From CAZFAT01 sp964517075 (GTDB taxonomy: Bacteria > Acidobacteriota > Vicinamibacteria > Vicinamibacterales > SCN-69-37): a DNA stretch of 22,973 nucleotides. The notes under the pieces were generated by a model. The model did not search any database. It was not told where the DNA came from and saw only the letters and a list, made by a program, of their open reading frames with translations. The stretch is taken from the NCBI GenBank assembly GCA_964517075.1, contig CAZFAT010000373.1, positions 1-22,973 on the forward strand. The letters run 5' to 3'. Shown piece by piece: positions 1-6,504 of this stretch; the stretch's first letter is position 1; the number at the start of each line of letters is the position of its first letter. The position numbers and the translations under genes were made by a program.

Positions 1-1
1 C

Positions 2-1168
2 GCCGCCCGGGCGGCCTGGTTCCCCGAGGTGTCGGTCTCCGAGAGCTGGCAGCGAAGCAACCAGCCGGTGTTCGCCTTCAGCGCGCTCCTCGCCGCGCGC
101 GCGTTTACCGGGGCGGACTTCGACACGTCACGCTTGAACTCCCCCGAAGCGGTGTTCGCCACGTCGGGCCGGGTGCTGGTGCGGCAGGTGCTCGTCGATC
201 GGCACACGGGCGCGGGCGTGGCACTCGACGCCGCCCGCCATGACGTCGCGCGCGCCGCTCTTGATGAACAACGCGCGGCCGTCGCCCTCGAGGTCACGCA
301 GCGCTACGGACGCCTGCTCGTGGCGGTTGCCGCCGAGTCGGCCGCCCGCGCGGCTGCCGTGGCGGCTCGCGAAGATGTCCTCCGCGCCGAACGGCGCCGC
401 GACGCAGGGCTCGCCACCGACGCGGACGTGCTGGCATTCTCCGTCCACGCCGCCGCCATGGAGCGGCGACGCATTGCCGCCACCGGCGCGGTCACCGTCG
501 GCCGGGCCGAGCTGAATCGGCTCACCGGACAGCCCGTTGATCGATCCATTACGGTCGAGTCTCCAGCGCTGCCGGCCGGTGAGATCCAGCCCGTCGACGT
601 GCTGTTGCGACAAGCGGAGGAGACGCGGCCGGAATTCCGGCGACGCGCGGCCGAACGACGCGTGGCCGATGCGGGCCGCCTGCTGGCCGGCGCCGCCTGG
701 CGGCCGCGCGTGACGGCCCAGGCCGGATATCAGGTCGACGGACTCGACCTCTTCGAACGGGCCGGCTCGTGGATCGTCGGCGGCGACGTGTCCTGGAGCG
801 TGTCGCTTGGCGGCGCGGAGCGAGCCCGATCACGGGCCGCGCGCGCGGCCCTGTCGGCCGCCGATGCGCGAACCGACGACACCCGCGCCGGGCTTCACCT
901 CGACGTGATGACCGCCGTCAGCGCGCTGGAGACGGCGCGCGCTCGCGTGAATGCCGGCGCGCGCGCGGTCGCCGAAGCCACCGAGCGCGAGCGCATCACG
1001 CGCAACCGATACGACGCCGGGCTCGCCGGCGCCATCGACGTGCTTGCGGCGGCCGCGGCCACGCTCGATGCCGACGCCGAGCGTGTCGCGGCGCTGGTCG
1101 ACGCCATCGTCGCCCACGCCATGCTCAATCGCGCCCTGGGCCGGCCGGCGGAGGGCCGACAGCCATGA
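2..1168 (+). CDS. TolC-family outer membrane efflux protein (5' truncated by window edge)
   Basis: This is the outer-membrane channel of a tripartite efflux pump, expected to form a trimeric barrel and periplasmic alpha-tunnel. The frame is open from base 2, with sense codons before the GTG at 29, and no signal peptide is visible, so the true start lies upstream; 388 residues are seen. The alanine- and arginine-rich helical repeats are typical of the two TolC/OEP domains: the segment with VALEVTQRYGRLLVA is followed by a GLATDADVL turn, and the duplicated half has TRNRYDAGLAGAIDVL near the C-terminus. The near-N-terminal SNQPVFAFSALL segment resembles the start of mature TolC-like proteins in RND operons. 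The stop overlaps the adaptor's ATG (ATGA at 1165-1168), indicating translational coupling. The family is clear; the exported substrate cannot be inferred. Confidence 0.9.
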   Translation, partial: AARAAWFPEVSVSESWQRSNQPVFAFSALLAARAFTGADFDTSRLNSPEAVFATSGRVLVRQVLVDRHTGAGVALDAARHDVARAALDEQRAAVALEVTQRYGRLLVAVAAESAARAAAVAAREDVLRAERRRDAGLATDADVLAFSVHAAAMERRRIAATGAVTVGRAELNRLTGQPVDRSITVESPALPAGEIQPVDVLLRQAEETRPEFRRRAAERRVADAGRLLAGAAWRPRVTAQAGYQVDGLDLFERAGSWIVGGDVSWSVSLGGAERARSRAARAALSAADARTDDTRAGLHLDVMTAVSALETARARVNAGARAVAEATERERITRNRYDAGLAGAIDVLAAAAATLDADAERVAALVDAIVAHAMLNRALGRPAEGRQP

Positions 1169-2355
1169 CGTTCCCCTGGAGATCTTCGGCTGTGCTCGTC
1201 GGTCTGTTGACGCTGACGACCGCCTGCTCCTCGCACTCGGCCACGGCCGACCCGAACGAATCCTCGCCGCCGGTCGACGTGTCCGTCGCGCCCGTTGATC
1301 ACCGCGAGTGGGCCACGTTCGTCGAAGCCGGGGGCGTTCTGCGCGCGAGGACGTCGGCCGTCGTCTCCAGCAGGCTGCTCGCGCCCGTGCTCGCGGTTCA
1401 CGTGCGGGCCGGCGATCGGGTGAGGCGCGGCCAGGTGCTCATCGAACTCGATGCGGCAGCCCCCCGCGCCGAGGCTGCCAGGGCCACGGCGTCCGTCGAT
1501 GCCGCACGGTTGTCGGCCGATGCGGCCGCCGCGGATCTCGCGGGCGCGAAGGCCTCGCTCACGCTCGCGCGCGCGACGCACGATCGCATCCGCCGGCTAC
1601 ACGACACGCGATCGGCCACTCCGCAGGAACTGGACGATGCCGTTGCCGCGCTCGCGGCCGCCGACGCGCGCGCCACGGCCGCGCACGCCTCCCGAGCCGC
1701 TGCCGGCTCGGTGCTCGAGGCGGCCCGGGCCGGCGCCGAAGCCGGCGGCATCGTGGCGGGCTACGGCCGGTTGCTGGCGCCGTTCGATGGCGTCATCGCG
1801 CGGCGGGACGTGGATCCCGGCACGATGGCTACACCGGGTGTGCCGCTGCTCGTCATCGACGATGCGAATGCGCCGCGGCTCGAGGTGGACCTGGATGCAA
1901 CGCGAGTAGCAGGCATCGGCCCGGGACACGCCGCCCTCGTCCGGATCGACCGTGACGGATCGGCCGCGCCGTGGGTCGCCGGGCGGGTCGCGGAAGTCGC
2001 GCGTCTCGATTCGGCCGCGCCCGCCTTCCGCGTTCGGATTGATGTGACCGGCCTCCCGGCTGAGCGTGCTGGACTCTTCGGCCGCGCCCGCCTGCCGGCG
2101 GCGTCGCGTGACGCCGTGACGGCCCCGGCGGCCGCAATCGTTCAGCGCGGCCAGCTCACGCTGGCCTTCGTCGTCGGCGCCGACGCGGTGGCCCGATTGA
2201 GAACCGTGCGCACCGGCGATCGCCAGGACGACCGGGTCGAAATCGTCGCGGGCCTCACCCTCGGAGAACAAGTCGTCCTCCATCCTGCCGCGACGCTGGC
2301 CGACGGCACGCGGGTGCGCGCATCGGCAGCGCCGGCGCCGGGAGCGGGCCGATGA
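1165..2355 (+). CDS. RND efflux periplasmic adaptor (membrane fusion) lipoprotein
   Basis: A 396-residue membrane-fusion protein bridging an RND permease and TolC. The start at 1165 is chosen because it overlaps the upstream stop and gives a lipoprotein signal peptide, MTFPWRSSAVLVGLLTLTTAC, with the cysteine at residue 21; the frame is open further upstream but that part is only a shadow of the TolC gene. The lipoyl/barrel-sandwich half follows (AVHVRAGDRVRRGQVLIELD). Next comes an alanine-rich coiled-coil hairpin, then the second lipoyl half (GRLLAPFDGVIARRDVDPGT) and beta-barrel and membrane-proximal domains ending in VVLHPAATLADGTRVR. This order is the HlyD/AcrA (MFP) layout. It overlaps the permease gene by four bases (ATGA at 2352). 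Length is normal for the family. Confidence 0.92.
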   Translation: MTFPWRSSAVLVGLLTLTTACSSHSATADPNESSPPVDVSVAPVDHREWATFVEAGGVLRARTSAVVSSRLLAPVLAVHVRAGDRVRRGQVLIELDAAAPRAEAARATASVDAARLSADAAAADLAGAKASLTLARATHDRIRRLHDTRSATPQELDDAVAALAAADARATAAHASRAAAGSVLEAARAGAEAGGIVAGYGRLLAPFDGVIARRDVDPGTMATPGVPLLVIDDANAPRLEVDLDATRVAGIGPGHAALVRIDRDGSAAPWVAGRVAEVARLDSAAPAFRVRIDVTGLPAERAGLFGRARLPAASRDAVTAPAAAIVQRGQLTLAFVVGADAVARLRTVRTGDRQDDRVEIVAGLTLGEQVVLHPAATLADGTRVRASAAPAPGAGR

Positions 2356-5300
2356 ACGCGCCCTACGGCATGGCCGGGCGACTGGCCGCCGCGTTCGTGC
2401 GCTCCAAGCTCACGCCGCTGATCGTCGCCACGTCGACCCTTCTCGGGATCGCCGCGGTCATCGCGCTGCCGCGCGAAGAGGAACCGCAAATCATCGTGCC
2501 GATGATCGACGTGTCCGTCGAGCTGCCCGGCGCCTCGCCGGCCGAGGTCGAACAGCGCGTGACGCGCCCCATCGAACGCCGCCTCTGGGAAGTAGCCGGC
2601 GTCGAGTATCTCTACTCCACGTCGAGCCCGGGCCGCGCGATAGTCATCGTCCGGTTCTACGTCGGCGAGGACGTCGAGCGCGCGCTGGTCCGGCTGACGC
2701 AGAAGCTCGAATCGGTCGCCAACCTGCTGCCGCCGGACGCATCGGCCCCCCTCGTCCAGGCGCGGTCGATCGACGACGTGCCGGTGATGGCGCTGACGCT
2801 GTGGGGAGCCGCCTACGACGCCTCGTCGCTCCGGCTGATGGCCGCCGAGCTCCGTGACGAGATCAAACAGGTCACCGAGATCTCGGAAGTGACGATTATC
2901 GGGGGTGCGTCGCGCCAGCTCACCGTCGACCTCGACGCGCCGGCGCTCGAGGCGCGAGGTCTCGATCCACTCATGGTGGGCCGCGCCATCGACGCCGCGA
3001 CCGTCCGCCGGCGGGGTGGGGCGCTCGTCTCGGCCGGACGTGCCGTGGGCGTCGAGGCCGGCACCTGGGTGGCCACGGCGGGCGACCTCGCCCGCCTCGT
3101 GATCGGGTCGAGCGGCGGGGCGCCGGTGTATCTCTCCGACGTGGCCGCCCTGCGCGACGAAGGCGCCGAGCCGGACACGCACGTGCTCTACCACCCGAAC
3201 GCCACCGAGGCGCACCCGGCCGTGACGCTGGCGATCGCCAAGCGCCCTGGCACGAACGCCATCGATCTCACCCGGCGCATCGAGGCGAAGGTCGACACAG
3301 TGCGCGGCCGCCTGTTGCCGGGCGATCTGCAGATCGCGGTTACGCGCAACTACGGCGAGACGGCCGAACACAAGTCGAACGAGCTTCTCCTGCACATGGG
3401 GATCGCCGTGTTGTCGGTCGCGGTGCTCATCTGGCTCGTGCTCGGCCGGCGCGAGTCGCTCGTCGTCCTCATCGCGATTCCCGTGACGCTCGCCCTTACC
3501 CTGTTCGTGTTCTACCTGTACGGCTACACGCTCAACCGGATCACGCTTTTCGCCCTGATCTTTTCGATCGGCATTCTCGTGGACGACGCGATCGTCGTCG
3601 TCGAGAACATCGCGCGGCACGCCCGGCTGTCGTCCGGCGCGGGACCATTCGAGTCCCTCGCCATCCGGGCGGTCGACGAGGTCGGCAATCCGACCATTCT
3701 CGCCACGCTCACCGTCGTGGCCGCGATCCTGCCGATGGCGTTCGTCGGCGGCCTGATGGGTCCCTACATGCGTCCCATTCCGGTGGGCGCGTCGGCGGCG
3801 ATGCTCTTCTCCCTCGCCGTGGCGTTCATCGTCACGCCATGGGCCGCGGTGCGATTCCTCGGATCGGCGGCCGCGCACCACGACGAGCGCGAGGATCGAT
3901 TCACGGCTGCCTATCGTCGCGTCATGGGACGGCTGATCGGCCAGTCGCGGGCGCGCTGGGGCTTCCTGGCCGCCGTGGCCCTCCTGCTCGTCGCCGCCGC
4001 GTCGCTCGTGCCGCTCGGGCTGGTGACCGTGAAGATGCTGCCGTTCGACAACAAGAGTGAACTGCAGGTGGTCGTCCGGCTGCCCGACGACGCGCCGGTG
4101 GAGGAGACGGCGCGGGTGGTGGGGGCGCTCGCCTCCGAGGCCCTGGCCGATCCGGTCGTCATCAGCGCGCAAAGTTATGCCGGCGCGGCCTCGCCCTACA
4201 CATTCAATGGGCTCGTCCGCCGCTACTTCCTGCGCGACCAGGCGAGCCAGGGCGATGTGCAGATCCAGCTGCTACCGAAGGACGACCGGTCCGAGCAGAG
4301 CCATGAGGTAGCCAAGCGGCTGCGCGACCGCCTGCGGCCGGTGGCGGCGGCGCTCGGCGCGACGATCCAGGTTGTCGAGGTCCCGCCCGGCCCGCCCGTG
4401 CTGCAAACGCTGGTCGGGGAGGTGTACGGGCCCGATCCTGAGGCTCGCGTCGCCATTGCCAGCGCGGTGAAGCACACGTTCGAGACGACGCCGGGCGTCG
4501 TCGACGTGGATTGGTACGTCGAGAGCCGGCGTCCGGTCTGGCGTTTGGAGGTGGACGCCGACAAGGCTGCGGCCGCCGGCGTGTCGGCCGCCGACGTGGC
4601 CGCCGTCGTGCGCATGGCCGGCGCGGGCACCGGCGTCGGGCGCCTGCAGGATCCCCGCGCGCGCGAGGAGGTGCCGATTGTCGTCCGGCTGCCGCGCGAC
4701 GCGAGAGGATCGCTCGACGCTCTCCGCGCGATCCGGCTGCACGGCCGGACCGACGTGGCCGTGGGCGATCTCACGCGCGCGTCCGCCACCGCCGAGGCGC
4801 CCAGCGTGTACCGCAAGAACCTGCAGCCGGTGACCTACGTGACCGGCGACCTGGCCGGAGCAGCCGAAAGCCCCGTCTACGCGATTCTGCAGATGAACGG
4901 CCCGATTGGCGCGCTCACGGGTCCCACCGGCCGGCCCGTGGAGGTGCTCAACACCGTGCAGCCGTCCGACAGCGGCACCTATGCGGTCAAGTGGGACGGC
5001 GAGTGGCACATTACCTATGAGGTCTTCCGCGACCTCGGCATCGCCTTCGCGGTCGTGCTGGTGCTCATCTACATCCTGGTCGTGGGCTGGTTCCAGTCGT
5101 TCACGACGCCCGTGACGATCATGCTCGCGATTCCCTTCTCGCTCGTCGGCATCCTGCCGGCGCACGCGGCGATGGGCGCGTTCTTCACGGCCACCTCGAT
5201 GATCGGCTTCATCGCCGGCGCCGGCATCGTCGTGCGCAACTCGATCATCCTCGTCGATTTCATCGAGCTGCGCCTCCGGGACGGCCTGCCGCTCGAGCAG

Positions 5301-5534
5301 GCGGTCATCGACGCCGGCGCCGTCCGGTTCCGGCCGATGGCGCTCACGGCCGCGGCGGTCATCGTCGGCTCGGCCGTCATCCTGTTCGATCCGATCTTCC
5401 AGGGCCTCGCGCTGTCGCTCATGGCGGGCGAAGTGGCCTCGCTCTTCCTCTCGCGGATGGCCGTGCCGGTCATCTACTACATGGCGCATCGCGTGCCGGC
5501 GCCAGCCGTGGCGGTCGTCGAGGCGCACGCGTGA
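2352..5534 (+). CDS. RND efflux transporter permease (AcrB/HAE1-like)
   Basis: A 1060-residue inner-membrane proton-driven RND permease. The N-terminal helix is followed by the PREEEPQIIVPMIDV and PGASPAEVEQRVTRPIE segments characteristic of RND porter domains. A cluster of membrane helices follows, containing GILVDDAIVVVENI with adjacent aspartates D411 and D412, the usual TM4 proton-relay pair. The second half repeats the layout: a helix, MLPFDNKSELQVVV, a large periplasmic region, then helices near residues 895-1045. Length is as expected for a full 12-helix RND protein. It is the third gene of a coupled TolC-adaptor-permease operon. The sequence style (FDNKSELQVVVRLPDDAPVEET) looks more like the broad HAE1-like group than CzcA metal exporters, so hydrophobic or drug-like substrates are more likely, but this is inference. 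Confidence 0.95.
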   Translation: MNAPYGMAGRLAAAFVRSKLTPLIVATSTLLGIAAVIALPREEEPQIIVPMIDVSVELPGASPAEVEQRVTRPIERRLWEVAGVEYLYSTSSPGRAIVIVRFYVGEDVERALVRLTQKLESVANLLPPDASAPLVQARSIDDVPVMALTLWGAAYDASSLRLMAAELRDEIKQVTEISEVTIIGGASRQLTVDLDAPALEARGLDPLMVGRAIDAATVRRRGGALVSAGRAVGVEAGTWVATAGDLARLVIGSSGGAPVYLSDVAALRDEGAEPDTHVLYHPNATEAHPAVTLAIAKRPGTNAIDLTRRIEAKVDTVRGRLLPGDLQIAVTRNYGETAEHKSNELLLHMGIAVLSVAVLIWLVLGRRESLVVLIAIPVTLALTLFVFYLYGYTLNRITLFALIFSIGILVDDAIVVVENIARHARLSSGAGPFESLAIRAVDEVGNPTILATLTVVAAILPMAFVGGLMGPYMRPIPVGASAAMLFSLAVAFIVTPWAAVRFLGSAAAHHDEREDRFTAAYRRVMGRLIGQSRARWGFLAAVALLLVAAASLVPLGLVTVKMLPFDNKSELQVVVRLPDDAPVEETARVVGALASEALADPVVISAQSYAGAASPYTFNGLVRRYFLRDQASQGDVQIQLLPKDDRSEQSHEVAKRLRDRLRPVAAALGATIQVVEVPPGPPVLQTLVGEVYGPDPEARVAIASAVKHTFETTPGVVDVDWYVESRRPVWRLEVDADKAAAAGVSAADVAAVVRMAGAGTGVGRLQDPRAREEVPIVVRLPRDARGSLDALRAIRLHGRTDVAVGDLTRASATAEAPSVYRKNLQPVTYVTGDLAGAAESPVYAILQMNGPIGALTGPTGRPVEVLNTVQPSDSGTYAVKWDGEWHITYEVFRDLGIAFAVVLVLIYILVVGWFQSFTTPVTIMLAIPFSLVGILPAHAAMGAFFTATSMIGFIAGAGIVVRNSIILVDFIELRLRDGLPLEQAVIDAGAVRFRPMALTAAAVIVGSAVILFDPIFQGLALSLMAGEVASLFLSRMAVPVIYYMAHRVPAPAVAVVEAHA

Positions 5535-5611
5535 GGACTGCCGGGCCTGGACCCGCGCGTCGATTCATGACAGATCCGGGCCTGTCCTGCTCGTCCGGAA
5601 GAAGAGGACCC

Positions 5612-5818
5612 ATGACAGTCGAAGCTGGACTCCGGTTGGTAGGTGGAACGTTCGTGCTGGCCAGTGCCCTGGCGGGCATGTTCGTCGACCCGCGATTTCT
5701 GTGGTTCACGATGTTCGTCGGCGCGAACCTGATGCAGTCGGCGTTCTCGGGCTGGTGTCCGATGATGGCGATTCTGCGCCGGCTGCGCTTGCGCGAGACG
5801 CAGGAGGCGATTGGGTAG
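5612..5818 (+). CDS. Small DUF2892 (YgaP-like) membrane protein
   Basis: A 68-residue protein starting MTVEAGLRLVGGTFVLASALAG, with two hydrophobic helices (about residues 7-25 and 28-47) and a CPMM motif near residue 50. This is the usual layout of DUF2892/YgaP transmembrane-domain proteins. The ATG at 5612 is preceded by a GAAGAGGA ribosome-binding site. An in-frame GTG at 5531 overlaps the permease stop but would add an unlikely polar extension. It lies 77 bases after the RND permease on the same strand and is probably co-transcribed. Members of this family are often near envelope or rhodanese genes; the biochemical role is not established. Its last 41 bases are duplicated about 260 bases downstream. 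Confidence 0.72.
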   Translation: MTVEAGLRLVGGTFVLASALAGMFVDPRFLWFTMFVGANLMQSAFSGWCPMMAILRRLRLRETQEAIG

Positions 5819-5820
5819 CC
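5780..5820 (+). repeat. Direct repeat copy 1 (3' end of DUF2892 gene)
   Basis: These 41 bases, encoding RLRLRETQEAIG and the stop, recur at 6043-6083 with three differences (38/41 identical). This copy is part of the intact DUF2892 gene. Confidence 0.85.
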
Positions 5821-5889
5821 GTGCGCCAGTCGCCTCAGCGGGCCCGCTCCTTGTCAGTCACGAGGCCGCGTCGCGCCGTGGCGCATGGC

Positions 5890-6041
5890 TCAGCGGTCCG
5901 GGTGACGCGCCTCCTCGATGGACCGGAACTTGACGACGCCGCGCGGATAGACGCGTGGCGCGATCTTCCAGTAGCGTGCGCAGTGTCGCAAGAAGCGATC
6001 GAAGTCCGCCCGCGCGGACGAGCGCAGAGGCGCGGGGGTCG
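5890..6041 (-). pseudogene. Probable gene remnant encoding a 'YPRGVVKFRSIEEA' tail
   Basis: On the minus strand a frame ending in TGA at 5890-5892 reads ADFDRFLRHCARYW, then KIAPRVYPRGVVKFRSIEEA, then RHPDR. The balanced aromatic, charged and hydrophobic composition is protein-like and unlike the arginine/proline shadows around it. The style recalls small cytosolic proteins found next to nucleotidyltransferase-type toxin or antitoxin genes, but that is memory-based and unconfirmed. No ATG or GTG start occurs in frame before the DUF2934 stop at 6142-6144, and the upstream part runs into the duplicated DUF2892 tail, so I treat it as a truncated remnant. The 5' limit given is approximate. Confidence 0.4.
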
Positions 6042-6042
6042 C

Positions 6043-6083
6043 CGACTGCGCCTGCGCGAGACGCAGGAGGCGATGGGGTAGCC
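6043..6083 (+). repeat. Direct repeat copy 2 (orphan DUF2892 gene tail)
   Basis: A second copy of the DUF2892 3' end encodes RLRLRETQEAMG plus TAG. Its three differences from copy 1 (CGG/CGA, TTG/CTG, ATT/ATG) are all at third codon positions of the plus-strand frame. This suggests it descends from a translated paralogue whose 5' part has been lost. No recognisable DUF2892 sequence precedes it. Confidence 0.75.
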
Positions 6084-6141
6084 CGCGCCGGGTCAGAGAA
6101 TCGTGGTGGACAGGTGAGGCTCGCCCGGATGGGCCCGCGGG

Positions 6142-6363
6142 TCAGTCCTCGTCGTCGTCGTGTCGGTTGGGGTCGCCGATCTCCGCGTCGATCTCCTGTT
6201 CGGCGCGCAGCCAGTCGTCGAGGTCCAGGCCATGCTCGCCGCCGCGGGCTTCGTAGAGCTCGAAGGCCCGCGCGGAGATTCGGGGCAGTCGATCGTCGCG
6301 CAGATCCTGTTCCGGAACTGGCAGGGACGGTTCCTCGAGCGGGTGCTTATAGGAAGCGGTCAT
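6142..6363 (-). CDS. DUF2934 domain protein
   Basis: A 73-residue acidic soluble protein. Residues 29-52 (ISARAFELYEARGGEHGLDL followed by DDWL) match the DUF2934 signature, normally I..RAYELYE.RG.E.G...DDWL.AE.E. The ATG at 6363 is chosen because GGCGAGG stands in front of it and because the extra 13 residues from the alternative GTG at 6402 have no family resemblance. The C-terminus is an acidic tail (DPNRHDDDED). Function is unknown; such proteins are common in Acidobacteriota and Proteobacteria. It stands alone between the hydrolase gene upstream (141 bases) and the repeat/remnant region downstream. Confidence 0.78.
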   Translation of the reverse strand: MTASYKHPLEEPSLPVPEQDLRDDRLPRISARAFELYEARGGEHGLDLDDWLRAEQEIDAEIGDPNRHDDDED

Positions 6364-6504
6364 GGCGATGCCTCGCCTTTCTACAGGCAAACGCCATTCC
6401 ACCGCGCCGCGCGCCGGGGACGACCGTCGGATCGACGCGGGGCCGCCGGAGCGGTCCGGACCGAGGGTTTTTCTGGGTGACTGGGGAATTCCCCGCCCCT
6501 GGCC

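Noticed and set aside
769..1164. N-terminal extension of the adaptor frame back to 769
   Set aside because: The residues are arginine-rich shadow of the TolC gene; the lipoprotein signal peptide starts at 1165.
2142..4172. 676-codon minus-strand open frame opposite the RND permease
   Set aside because: It is a high-GC antisense shadow (RDDRGDPEKGRRGDDQ-type composition) without domains, and the plus-strand permease is unambiguous.
5531..5611. N-terminal extension of the DUF2892 protein from GTG 5531 or ATG 5567
   Set aside because: The added residues are polar and unlike the family; ATG 5612 has the better ribosome-binding site and begins right before the first helix.
6452..6472. Possible plus-strand terminator (CGGTCCGGACCG followed by TTTTT)
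   Set aside because: No plus-strand gene ends nearby, and the palindrome leaves only a 4-base stem with a 4-base loop.
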